DNA of 64,000 nucleotides. It comes from Streptomyces sp. NBC_01298 (GTDB taxonomy: Bacteria; Actinomycetota; Actinomycetes; Streptomycetales; Streptomycetaceae). The stretch is from assembly GCF_035978755.1 (NCBI RefSeq), contig NZ_CP108414.1:5704001-5768000 (forward strand), written 5' to 3'. Positions within the stretch are counted from its first letter, which is position 1. Every line of letters starts with the position of its first letter. Positions 24,162 through 33,040 of the stretch are shown here, piece by piece. Position numbers and translations under genes: made by a program. The notes under the pieces were generated by a model. It had not been told where the DNA came from, searched no databases, and saw only the letters and a program-made list of their open reading frames with translations.

Positions 24162-24259
24162 GCCGCGCGGCAGGTTGTGGAACAGGACACCGAGCCGTGT
24201 CCCCGATCACCGGGGGCGCGGCTCGACCCGTTGCCGGGCACCCGCGCTAGATTGGCCCG

Positions 24260-25057
24260 GTGCTCTCTCGCCTCACACGTCTGCCGCGTCCCGCCGCCCT
24301 CGTCGTCTGCGCCGTGCCCGTGCTCGCGCTGTTCGCCGTCGCGGCCTTCGCACCGCTGCCCTTCGTGATCGCGCAGCCGGGCCTTACGGCCGACGTGCTC
24401 GGCTCCCGCGACGGCAAGCAGGTCATCAGCATCACCGGGGCCCCCACCCGCCAGACCACGGGCCAGCTGCGGATGACCACCATCCAGGCCACCGGTCCCT
24501 CCACCTCCGTCACCCTCTCCGAACTGGTCGGCGACTGGTTCGACACCACCCGGGCGGTCATGCCCAGGGCGTCGGTGTACGGATCGGGCGGAAGCGACAA
24601 GGAGATCGAGGAGCACAACCTGGAGGAGATGACCAAGTCGCAGTCGACGGCCTCCCAGGCCGCCCTCGGCTACCTCCGCAAGGACCCGAAGGACGTGAAG
24701 GTCGAGCTCAACCTCGCCGACGTCGGCGGTCCGAGCGCCGGACTGCTCTTCTCCCTGGGCATCGTCGACAAGCTCGACGGGAACGGCAGCGGCGGCGATC
24801 TCACCGGCGGCCGCAGCATCGCCGGTACCGGCACCATCAGCGCGGACGGCGAGGTCGGCGCGGTCGGCGGGGTGGCCCTGAAGACTCAGGCCGCGCGGCG
24901 CGACGGGGCGAGCGTGTTCCTCGTACCGAAGGCGGAGTGCTCGGACGCGAAGTCCGAACTCCCCGAGGGGCTCCGGCTGGTCCCCGTCACTTCGCTGACG
25001 GATGCGGTCGACGCGCTGCGGGCTCTGCAGAAGGGCGCGTCGGTTCCGTCCTGCTGA
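24260..25057 (+). CDS. Membrane-anchored Lon-like (S16) serine protease
   Basis: A 265-residue protein with one N-terminal membrane helix (about 12-35) and a C-terminal Lon proteolytic domain outside the cell. The catalytic dyad is S159 (GGPSAGLLFSL) and K208 (GGVALKTQAARRDGA). It resembles YlbL but has no PDZ domain between helix and protease. GTG 24260. The last 71 bases overlap the end of the convergent MFS gene, so the C-terminal about 23 codons are read on both strands. The protein ends in a cysteine (VPSC). Confidence 0.87.
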   Translation: MLSRLTRLPRPAALVVCAVPVLALFAVAAFAPLPFVIAQPGLTADVLGSRDGKQVISITGAPTRQTTGQLRMTTIQATGPSTSVTLSELVGDWFDTTRAVMPRASVYGSGGSDKEIEEHNLEEMTKSQSTASQAALGYLRKDPKDVKVELNLADVGGPSAGLLFSLGIVDKLDGNGSGGDLTGGRSIAGTGTISADGEVGAVGGVALKTQAARRDGASVFLVPKAECSDAKSELPEGLRLVPVTSLTDAVDALRALQKGASVPSC

Positions 25058-26282
25058 ACCGGGGCTCCGCCTCCATGCTCCGCCAGGACGGGAACACCAG
25101 GGGGGAGAGCGTGGCGAGGAAGTAGACCCCGCCGAACACCAGCAGCGCCGTGGTCACCCCGAAGCCGTCGATGAGCAGCCCCGCGGCCAGCCCGCCCAGC
25201 GGCATCGTCAGCTCGCAGCCCGCCTGGGTCACGCCCGCGACCCGGCTGCGCAGCTCGTCGGGCACCTTCTCCAGCATGACCGTGGTCAGGATCGGGTTGA
25301 GCACGCCCGCGCCCAGCCCCGACAGCGCCATCGTCACCGCGAGCGGCAGCGAGGTGTCGGTGAAGGCGGCGACCGCGTAGCGCGGGGCCCCGCACAGCAG
25401 GAACGCCGCCGCGAACACGGTCCTCCGGGGGAACCGCTCGCCCCAGGCTCCGTAGAGCAGGGCGCCCAGCAGCGCGAACCCGCCGAAGAGGGCGACCATC
25501 AGGCCCAGCGCGGTGGCCCCGCCGAGCGCGTCGCGGCCGTGCACGGGCAGCAGGACCGAGGACCAGCCCTGGTCGAGGCCGTTGGTCATCATCACCATCA
25601 CCGTGACGCCGAGCAGCAGCCGCGTGCGGATCAGGAACCGCCAGCCCTCGGCGAGCTCCGCCCGGTAGCCGGCCAGCGACACCTTCCCGGTGGCGCGCTG
25701 CGGCTCGGCGGCCGGTATCCCGCGCACGAAGGCGGCGACCAGCAGCGCGGAGGCGCAGAAGGTGGCGGCGTCCAGCAGCAGCACCGACTCGGCGCCGAGC
25801 GTGGCGATCAGTACGCCGGCCAGCGCGGCCCCGATCATGCGGGCCCCGCGCGAGACGGCGTCGTAGAGGCTGGCGGCGCGGGCGACGGTGGTACCGGCGT
25901 GCTCGGCGAGATGGGGGAGCAGCACGTAGCGCGAGGCCAGTCCGGGGGTGTGCACGAGGCCGCCGACGGCCATCAGCGCGCACAGCATCCAGAACTCCAG
26001 CAGCCCCGCGTAGTGCAGCAGCGGGATGGCGCCCACGGACAGTCCGCAGATCAGGTCGGAGCCGGCGGAGACCCGGCGGCGGCCGAGCCGGTCGATGACC
26101 GGGCCCCCGACCAGGGCGGCGATCGCGACGGGCAGGGTGGCGCAGAAGGCGACGATCCCGGCCCGGCCGGCGCTGCCGGTGGTCTGGAGCACGAACCACG
26201 GGACGCCGATGAGGGTCAGCGAACTCCCGGCTATCGAGATGGTGTTGGCGACCAGGACGGCGGTGAAGGGGCGACGGTTCAC
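24987..26282 (-). CDS. MFS transporter (EntS-like)
   Basis: A 431-residue 12-helix MFS protein of the MFS_3/EntS group. It has the N-terminal SIAGSSLTLIGVPWFVLQ, the loop GGPVIDRLGRRRV between helices 2 and 3, and a basic soluble tail (RRPHPSAK). Likely an exporter of a small molecule. Its start overlaps the stop of the small gene upstream by 4 bases, placing it third in the regulator operon under the 27201-27234 operator. The 3' end overlaps the convergent Lon-like gene by 71 bp. Confidence 0.87.
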   Translation of the reverse strand: MNRRPFTAVLVANTISIAGSSLTLIGVPWFVLQTTGSAGRAGIVAFCATLPVAIAALVGGPVIDRLGRRRVSAGSDLICGLSVGAIPLLHYAGLLEFWMLCALMAVGGLVHTPGLASRYVLLPHLAEHAGTTVARAASLYDAVSRGARMIGAALAGVLIATLGAESVLLLDAATFCASALLVAAFVRGIPAAEPQRATGKVSLAGYRAELAEGWRFLIRTRLLLGVTVMVMMTNGLDQGWSSVLLPVHGRDALGGATALGLMVALFGGFALLGALLYGAWGERFPRRTVFAAAFLLCGAPRYAVAAFTDTSLPLAVTMALSGLGAGVLNPILTTVMLEKVPDELRSRVAGVTQAGCELTMPLGGLAAGLLIDGFGVTTALLVFGGVYFLATLSPLVFPSWRSMEAEPRFSRTEPTRPSAEPAARRPHPSAK

Positions 26283-26524
26283 GCGATGCCGCCGTGCGGG
26301 CGGGAGATCCGGGCGTTGCGGGCGATGCGTGCGTGCAGGTGCGCGGGCTGGATCAGGTGGATGCCGGTGGCGATCAGGGCCTCGCCGACCCGGTTGCGCA
26401 GGGCGGCGGCGGGGTGCCGGCGCAGGTGCGGTGCGGCCTCCCGCGCACGGCGCCAGGCGGCGGCCTCGGCGGTGCGGGTGGTGTGGGTGGCGGCGTGGAT
26501 CTGGGCATGGCTGAAGGCGTGCAC
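26279..26524 (-). CDS. Small hypothetical protein between regulator and MFS gene
   Basis: An 81-residue, His/Arg/Ala-rich protein with no recognised domain. It is supported by its position: 37 bases after the regulator stop with GAAGGAGC just before its ATG, and an ATGA overlap with the MFS start. These features suggest translation coupled to the transporter. No membrane segment is seen. Confidence 0.6.
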   Translation of the reverse strand: MHAFSHAQIHAATHTTRTAEAAAWRRAREAAPHLRRHPAAALRNRVGEALIATGIHLIQPAHLHARIARNARISRPHGGIA

Positions 26525-26561
26525 GGCAGGGCTCCTTCTGCGAAAGGGGGTGTGGAGGGCG

Positions 26562-27185
26562 CTACTTGGTGTTGACCGGGAAGGCGTGCGTGTGGAAGCG
26601 GACCAACTCGGTGCCCTCCGAAGGAGGCAGGTCGCGGTAGCTGTTGATCAGGTCGTGGACCTTGAGGACCAGCTCGTGGGTCTGATCGGCCGTCAGCTTC
26701 AGCGAGAAGTCGCTGAGTTCGGAACTCCGCCGCCAGTCCATGGCCCAGGTGTGGGCTTCGCCCAGCCAGGTGGACAGTTCCTGTTCGTGGATCTTCACGA
26801 TCTCGGCGAGGAAGACCTCCGCGGCGCTGCGCGTGACGGGGTCGTTGTCGTAGATCAGCGCCTCGTCGAACTGGGTGCCGTCCTGGCAGGCCCGCCACCA
26901 GCGCTCGCGGCCCTTGCCGTGTTCGGGGGCGTCCTCGACGAACCCGTGCGCGGCGAGCTGGCGCAGGTGGTAGCTGGTGGCGCCGCTCGATTCCCCGAGC
27001 CGCTCCGCCAGTTGTGAGGCGGTGGCCGGCCCGTGCCGGCCCAGATCGCCCAGCAGGCGGATGCGCAGCGGGTGGGCCAGGCCGCGAAGGGAGTGCGGGT
27101 CGAGCCTGCGGACCTTCGGATCGGTCGGCTTCTGGAGGTCGGGGTTCTCGGGGTCGAGGTTCTCGGGGTCGGGGTTCTCGGGCAT
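26562..27185 (-). CDS. ArsR-type helix-turn-helix regulator
   Basis: A 207-residue regulator. A winged helix of the ArsR/HTH_20 type covers about residues 27-100 (LRGLAHPLRIRLLGDLGRHGPATASQLAERLG, then GATSYHLRQLAAHGFV). A C-terminal domain probably binds a ligand. No CxC metal site of classical ArsR is present, so the inducer is probably organic. The N-terminus is a short repeat (PENPDPENLDPENPD) coded by three 15-bp units. It is first in an operon with a small protein and an MFS exporter. A strong inverted repeat sits 16 bp before its start and is the likely autoregulatory operator. Confidence 0.87.
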   Translation of the reverse strand: MPENPDPENLDPENPDLQKPTDPKVRRLDPHSLRGLAHPLRIRLLGDLGRHGPATASQLAERLGESSGATSYHLRQLAAHGFVEDAPEHGKGRERWWRACQDGTQFDEALIYDNDPVTRSAAEVFLAEIVKIHEQELSTWLGEAHTWAMDWRRSSELSDFSLKLTADQTHELVLKVHDLINSYRDLPPSEGTELVRFHTHAFPVNTK

Positions 27186-27200
27186 GCCTCAACAGTAGAG

Positions 27201-27247
27201 TTGCAAAGAACCCTATGCAAGGGTTTCTTTGCAACTACTTCTTTGCA
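27201..27247. promoter_or_regulatory. Operator-like inverted repeat for the ArsR-type regulator
   Basis: TTGCAAAGAA (27201-27210) and TTCTTTGCAA (27225-27234) are exact reverse complements; the similarity extends through CCC/GGG. A further half-site TTCTTTGCA follows at 27239-27247. The block is strikingly AT-rich for this genome and lies just upstream of the regulator ATG (27185), ending 25 bp from the stop of the ABC binding-protein gene. Confidence 0.75.
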
Positions 27248-27272
27248 TCCACTCGTCCGGGTGAGGCGGGGC

Positions 27273-28265
27273 TCAGCCCTCCCTGATGAACCCCTCCGCC
27301 ACCAGCCAGTCCTTCGCCACCTCGTGCGGGTCCTGCCCCTCCACGTCCACCAGCGCGTTGAGCCGCTGCGCCGTCTCCGTCGTCAGCCGCTTCGACAGGG
27401 GGTCCAGCAGGCCCGCGATCGCCGGGTACTTCTCCAGGGTCTTCGCGTGCAGTTCCGGCGCCGCGTTGTAGTTGGGGAAGAAGTGCCGGTCGTCGGCGAG
27501 GGTGTCCAGGTCCATGGCCTTGATCCGGCCGTCGGTGGTGAAGGCCTCGCCCAGCAGGCAGGAATCGGACTTGGAGACCTGCGTGTAGATGATCCCGGCG
27601 TCCATCTTCATGACGTTGCCCGCCGGGATCTTCATCCCGTAGGCCTTCTCCATCCCCGGCAGCCCGTCCTCCCGCGAGGCGAACTCGTTCTCCACGCAGA
27701 CCGTCACCGCCTTGGGGTCGCGCTGCGACAGCGCCGCCACGTCCGACATGGTCTTCAGCCCGTACTTGGCGTTGTTCTTCTTGCTGATGGCCAGCGTGTA
27801 GGTGTTGTTGAGCGTGGACGGCGGCAGCCAGGCCACGCCGTTCTTCACGTCCGCGTCCCGCACCGCCTTCCACTGTTCGTACGGGTCCGTGATCGGCTTG
27901 TCGTTGCCCAGGTAGGTGATCCACGCCGTGCCCGTGTACTCGTACATGGCGTCCGCGTCGCCCTGGATGATCGCCTCGCGGGCGCTGATCGATCCCGGCA
28001 GGTTGGTGCGGTCCAGGACCTCCGCGCCGGCCGCCTTGAAGATCAGGCCGATCATCTGGCCGAGCACGATGTTCTCGCTGAAGTTCTTCGAGGTGACCGT
28101 GAGCGAGGCGCCCTTGAGGGGCTGTCCCTGGCCCACCGAGCCCGGGAGGACGTCGTCCACCATCGGGGACCCGCTCTTGAGCCCGCAGCCCGCGAGCGGC
28201 AGCCCCAGCGCCAGCAGGGCCGCGCAGGCCGTGGCCATCCGCACGGAGAGGGAGAGCTTGTCCAT
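27273..28265 (-). CDS. Glycine betaine/choline-type ABC importer, substrate-binding lipoprotein
   Basis: A 330-residue OpuAC/ProX-like binding protein. The signal peptide has lipobox LAGC (C27 or near), followed by SLTVTSKNFSENIVLGQMIGLIFK, typical of quaternary-ammonium binding proteins, and the SREAIIQGDADAMYEYTGT hinge segment. It captures an osmoprotectant or choline outside the membrane for the ABC proteins coded upstream. It is last in the four-gene operon 31094-27273; its ATG directly abuts the preceding permease stop. Confidence 0.9.
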   Translation of the reverse strand: MDKLSLSVRMATACAALLALGLPLAGCGLKSGSPMVDDVLPGSVGQGQPLKGASLTVTSKNFSENIVLGQMIGLIFKAAGAEVLDRTNLPGSISAREAIIQGDADAMYEYTGTAWITYLGNDKPITDPYEQWKAVRDADVKNGVAWLPPSTLNNTYTLAISKKNNAKYGLKTMSDVAALSQRDPKAVTVCVENEFASREDGLPGMEKAYGMKIPAGNVMKMDAGIIYTQVSKSDSCLLGEAFTTDGRIKAMDLDTLADDRHFFPNYNAAPELHAKTLEKYPAIAGLLDPLSKRLTTETAQRLNALVDVEGQDPHEVAKDWLVAEGFIREG

Positions 28266-29132
28266 CTACGCCTCCAGCCCGCGCGGGGTCAGGACCGTCT
28301 CGGCCAGTGAGGCCAGCCAGTCCACGAACAGCGCCAGCGCCACCGTCAGCACCGAGCCCAGCACCAGCACCGGCATCCGCTGCGTCTGGATCCCGGAGGT
28401 GATCAGGTCGCCGAGGCCCCCGCCGCCGCCGAAGGTGGCCAGGGTCGCGGTGCCGACGTTGAGGACGAGGGCCGTCCGTACGCCCGCCAGGATCAGCGGG
28501 ACGGCCAGCGGGAGTTCCACCTTCGTCAGGGTGCCCATGGAGGACATCCCGATCCCGCGCGAGGCCTCCACCAGCTGGGGGTCGATCCCGCGCAGCCCCG
28601 CGACGGTGTTGGACAGCACGGGCAGGACGGCGTAGGCGACCATGCCGATGATCGCCGTCGAGGGGCCGATGCCGAGCCAGATGACCAGCAGGGCCAGCAG
28701 CCCGATGGCCGGGGTGGCCTGGCCGATGTTGGCGATCGCGGTGACCAGCGGGGCCGCCCGGCGCAGGCCGCGGCGGGTCAGGGCGATGCCGAGCGGGATC
28801 GCGATGATCAGTACCCAGAAGGTGGAGATCGCGGTGAGTTTGACGTGCTGCCACAGCCGGAGCTCGACGTTGCCGTCCTTGAGGGAGTTCTCCGCGATCG
28901 TGTCCAGGGTGGCGTTGGTGATCCACAGGTACGTGGCCAGCAGCACCAGCGCCAGCACGATGGGCAGGGTCACCAGCCGGGCCCAGGTGAGCCGGCTCCC
29001 GGGGCGGGGCGGTGCGATGGAGGCCATCACCGTCTCGTCGGGCACGGGCTCCTCCGGATCCCGGAAGACGTGCCCCTTGAGCTCGTGCTCGCCGGGCGGG
29101 CGTTCGGGGGAGACCGGGTTCCGGGGGCTCAT
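28266..29132 (-). CDS. ABC importer permease (betaine/choline type), second permease
   Basis: A 288-residue permease with about six membrane helices and the EAA-type loop GLRGIDPQLVEASRGIGMSSMGTLTKVELPLA. The hydrophilic N-terminal 50 residues are longer than in the first permease of this operon. The ATG (29130-29132) overlaps the ATPase stop by 4 bases. It pairs with the permease at 30447-31094 to form the transmembrane channel. Confidence 0.9.
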   Translation of the reverse strand: MSPRNPVSPERPPGEHELKGHVFRDPEEPVPDETVMASIAPPRPGSRLTWARLVTLPIVLALVLLATYLWITNATLDTIAENSLKDGNVELRLWQHVKLTAISTFWVLIIAIPLGIALTRRGLRRAAPLVTAIANIGQATPAIGLLALLVIWLGIGPSTAIIGMVAYAVLPVLSNTVAGLRGIDPQLVEASRGIGMSSMGTLTKVELPLAVPLILAGVRTALVLNVGTATLATFGGGGGLGDLITSGIQTQRMPVLVLGSVLTVALALFVDWLASLAETVLTPRGLEA

Positions 29133-30454
29133 GAGCCCTCCGAACCGTCCCGGAGCCCCTCCAGGTCCCGCTCGGTGCGGTGGTGGCGCAGCTCCTCGAG
29201 GTCGTGCGCGTGCTCGGCCGCCGTCAGCCGGTCGGCCTCCAGCATCTCGTGCACGGAGTTCATCAGGGTCTCCATGTCCACGACGCCGATGTACTCGCCG
29301 CGCCGCCCGGTGACGGCCACCCGGCCGCCGCTGTCGGTCAGTACGGCCTCCAGGGCGTCGTGCAGCGTCGCGTCCCGGGTCACCGTGTCGTGCACGAGCT
29401 GCCCGGCCCGGGCCAGCGAGCCCTTGGCGCGCATCAGGTCGCCTCGGCGCAGCCATTTGTACGGGCGGCCGCGCCGGTCCAGCATCAGCAGTTCGTTGCC
29501 CTGGCCGGCGCGCAGGGTGTTGAAGATCTGCTGGAGCGGGTCGTCGACGGAGACGGTCGGGAACTCGGCGATCTCCACGTCCCGCACGCGGGTGAGGTTG
29601 AGCCGTTTGAGGGCGGCGCCCGCGCCGACGAAGCCGGAGACGAAGTCGTCGGCGGGGTTGGTGAGGATCGCCTCGGGGGTGTCGAACTGCGCGATGTGCG
29701 AGCGCTCGCGCAGGACGGCGATGCGGTCGCCCAGCTTGATGGCCTCGTCGAAGTCATGGGTGACGAAGACGATCGTCTTGTGCAGCTCGTGCTGGAGCCG
29801 GATCAGCTCGTCCTGGAGGTGGTCGCGGGTGATCGGGTCGACGGCGCCGAAGGGCTCGTCCATCAGCAGGACGGGCGGGTCGGCGGCGAGCGCCCGGGCC
29901 ACGCCCACGCGCTGCTGCTGGCCGCCGGAGAGCTGGCGCGGGTAGCGGCCGTGGAACTCGCGCGGGTCCAGGCCGACCAGGTCGAGCATCTCCTCCACCC
30001 GGTCCTTCACGCGGGACTTGGACCAGCCGGTCATCTTCGGGACCAGGGCGATGTTCTCGGCGACCGTCATGTGCGGGAAGAGCCCCGAGGACTGGATCGC
30101 GTACCCGATCTTGCGGCGGAGTTTGACCGGGTCCATGTCGGTGACGTCCTCGTCGCCGATGCGGATCCGGCCGGAGGTGGGCTCGATCAGCCGGTTGATC
30201 ATCTTGAGGGTGGTGGACTTCCCGCAGCCGGAGGGGCCCACGAAGACCACGAGCTCGCCCGCCTTGATCTCCATCGAGACGTCGTCCACGGAGGGGTTGG
30301 GGTTGCCGGGGTAGCGCTTGGTGAGATTCTCCAGCTGGATGGTGGCGCCGGAGGCGGAGGCGGAGGCGGAGGCGGAGGCCGGCACGGGTTCGGCCGGCAC
30401 GTTCTCGGTCGGCGGGTGCTCGGTCGGCGGGCTCGCGGGCGTCGGCTCAGACAC
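29129..30454 (-). CDS. ABC importer ATP-binding protein with CBS domains
   Basis: A 441-residue ATPase: Walker A GPSGCGKST, signature LSGGQQQRVGVARALA, Walker B VLLMDEPFGAVD and the H-loop FVTHDFDEA. The C-terminal third holds two CBS motifs (DDPLQQIFNTLR, then VTRDATLHDALEAVLTDSGGRVAVTGRRGEYIGVV). In OpuA-type transporters such domains sense ionic strength or cyclic dinucleotides. The N-terminus is unusual: a Pro/Glu/Thr stretch and an (Ala-Ser)5 run coded by five hexamers GGAGGC (30350-30379 on the plus strand). The start overlaps the previous gene by 8 bases. Confidence 0.93.
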   Translation of the reverse strand: MSEPTPASPPTEHPPTENVPAEPVPASASASASASGATIQLENLTKRYPGNPNPSVDDVSMEIKAGELVVFVGPSGCGKSTTLKMINRLIEPTSGRIRIGDEDVTDMDPVKLRRKIGYAIQSSGLFPHMTVAENIALVPKMTGWSKSRVKDRVEEMLDLVGLDPREFHGRYPRQLSGGQQQRVGVARALAADPPVLLMDEPFGAVDPITRDHLQDELIRLQHELHKTIVFVTHDFDEAIKLGDRIAVLRERSHIAQFDTPEAILTNPADDFVSGFVGAGAALKRLNLTRVRDVEIAEFPTVSVDDPLQQIFNTLRAGQGNELLMLDRRGRPYKWLRRGDLMRAKGSLARAGQLVHDTVTRDATLHDALEAVLTDSGGRVAVTGRRGEYIGVVDMETLMNSVHEMLEADRLTAAEHAHDLEELRHHRTERDLEGLRDGSEGS

Positions 30455-31094
30455 GGATTCCCCTCGGGATGGTGAGACGGCCGAGCAGGACGTACGCGGC
30501 GTCGAAGAGCAGGGCGAGGATGACGACGCCGAGCGTCCCCGCCAGGACCTGGTTGATGGCGTTGGCGCTGCCGAGCGAGGCGATCCCGCGGAAGATCTCG
30601 TTGCCCAGGCCCGGCCCGGAGGCGTAGGCGGCGATGGCCGCGATGCCCATCAGCATCTGTGTGGAGACCCGGATGCCGGTCAGGATCGGCGGCCAGGCGA
30701 GCGGCAGTTCCACCTTCAGCAGCTGGGCGGAGCGCGACATCCCGATGCCCTTGGCGGCGTCGACCAGGGCCGGGTCCACCCCGCGCAGCCCCACGATGGA
30801 GTTGCGGACGATGGGCAGCAGCCCGTACAGCGTCAGGGCGATCACGGTCGGCGCGACGCCGAGGCCGACGATCGGGATCAGCAGGCCGATCATGGCCAGG
30901 GAGGGGATGGTCAGCACCGTGGAGGTGGAGGTGACCGCGAGGTTCCCGGCCCAGCCGCTGCGGTAGGTGAGGACGCCGATGGCGACGCCGAGGGCGGTCG
31001 CGATCACCATGCACTGGAAGACGGCGCTGGCGTGCTGGAAGGCGTCGGTCAGGAGCTGCTGGTGGCGGTTGGACAGGTAGGCCCAGAAACTCAC
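30447..31094 (-). CDS. ABC importer permease (betaine/choline type), first permease
   Basis: A 215-residue permease with five to six membrane helices and the loop GLRGVDPALVDAAKGIGMSRSAQLLKVELPLAWP, the contact site for the ATPase. First gene of the four-gene importer operon. It ends 8 bases inside the ATPase gene. The 94 bp upstream hold a tandem repeat and hairpin (31134-31178) after the AsnC-family gene. Confidence 0.9.
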   Translation of the reverse strand: MSFWAYLSNRHQQLLTDAFQHASAVFQCMVIATALGVAIGVLTYRSGWAGNLAVTSTSTVLTIPSLAMIGLLIPIVGLGVAPTVIALTLYGLLPIVRNSIVGLRGVDPALVDAAKGIGMSRSAQLLKVELPLAWPPILTGIRVSTQMLMGIAAIAAYASGPGLGNEIFRGIASLGSANAINQVLAGTLGVVILALLFDAAYVLLGRLTIPRGIRV

Positions 31095-31133
31095 GCCGCG
31101 TCACCCCATCCGTAGTCGCCGCACGTCGATCGT

Positions 31134-31178
31134 CGGTCACCGGTGGTCGGTCACCGGTGGTCGGTCGTCGACCACCGG
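31134..31178. repeat. 14-bp tandem repeat with hairpin upstream of ABC importer
   Basis: CGGTCACCGGTGGT occurs twice head to tail (31134-31147, 31148-31161). CCGGTGGTCG (31154-31163) then pairs with CGACCACCGG (31169-31178) across a 5-base loop. It lies 11 bp from the stop of the AsnC-family gene and 40 bp before the importer start, so it can be a terminator for the former or an operator of the latter. Confidence 0.65.
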
Positions 31179-31188
31179 CGGTCGACCG

Positions 31189-31659
31189 TCAGTCGTCCTC
31201 GGCCGCCTGTTCGACCAGAGGGATGATCCGCAAGGGCACGGGATTCTCCATGACAATCGCCGTCGAAGCCCTCACGATGCCATCAAACGCGACAACTCGG
31301 TCGATCACCCGCTGGAGATCCGCGTTCGACCGGGCCACGAGCCGGCACAGCATGTCCCCGTGCCCGGTGGTCGTGTGCAGCTCCAGCACCTCCGGGACCC
31401 CGTCCAAGTGGGCCCGTACGTCCGCCCCTTGGCCCTGTTTGATCTCCAGCGTGGCGAAGGCCGTCACCGGGTACCCCAGGGCCGCCGGATCCACCTGCGG
31501 GCCGAACCCCCGGATGACTCCGTTCGACTGAAGCCGGTCCAGCCGGGCCTGCGCCGTGCCGCGCGCCACACCGAGCCGGCGCGAGACCTCCAGGACCCCG
31601 ATCCGGGGCTCGCGGGCGAGCAGGACGATGAGCCGGCCGTCGAGTTCGTCGATTCCCAT
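31189..31659 (-). CDS. Lrp/AsnC-family regulator
   Basis: A 156-residue regulator. An N-terminal helix-turn-helix (IDELDGRLIVLLAREPRIGVLEVSRRLGVARGTAQARLDRLQSNGVI, residues 3-50) precedes the RAM ligand-binding domain with the GHGDMLCRLVA segment. ATG 31659 was chosen because AsnC proteins begin with this DELD stretch and GGGAGG lies upstream. It is divergent from hppD with 133 bp between the starts, so it probably controls tyrosine breakdown by sensing an aromatic amino acid. I recall the same pair in S. coelicolor. Confidence 0.9.
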   Translation of the reverse strand: MGIDELDGRLIVLLAREPRIGVLEVSRRLGVARGTAQARLDRLQSNGVIRGFGPQVDPAALGYPVTAFATLEIKQGQGADVRAHLDGVPEVLELHTTTGHGDMLCRLVARSNADLQRVIDRVVAFDGIVRASTAIVMENPVPLRIIPLVEQAAEDD

Positions 31660-31723
31660 GGGTGCCTCCCGGGCGGTCGGTCGGTGGTCATAGTGCACAG
31701 ATATCCCAGCAATGGTGGGCTGA

Positions 31724-32944
<1,221 letters not shown>

Positions 32945-32984
32945 AGAGCAACCCCTGGGGGGCAACCTCCAGAGACTGCGGGAA

Positions 32985-33031
32985 CGCGGACGCCGGTGGG
33001 GCCGGATCTTCCGGCCCCACCGGCGTCCGCG
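32985..33031. terminator. Perfect 21-bp hairpin between convergent hppD and TPR gene
   Basis: Arms 32985-33005 and 33011-33031 are exact reverse complements with loop ATCTT. It lies 40 bp after hppD and 9 bp after the stop of the minus-strand TPR gene, so it is a bidirectional terminator. Confidence 0.88.
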
Positions 33032-33040
33032 GCGAGCCCC

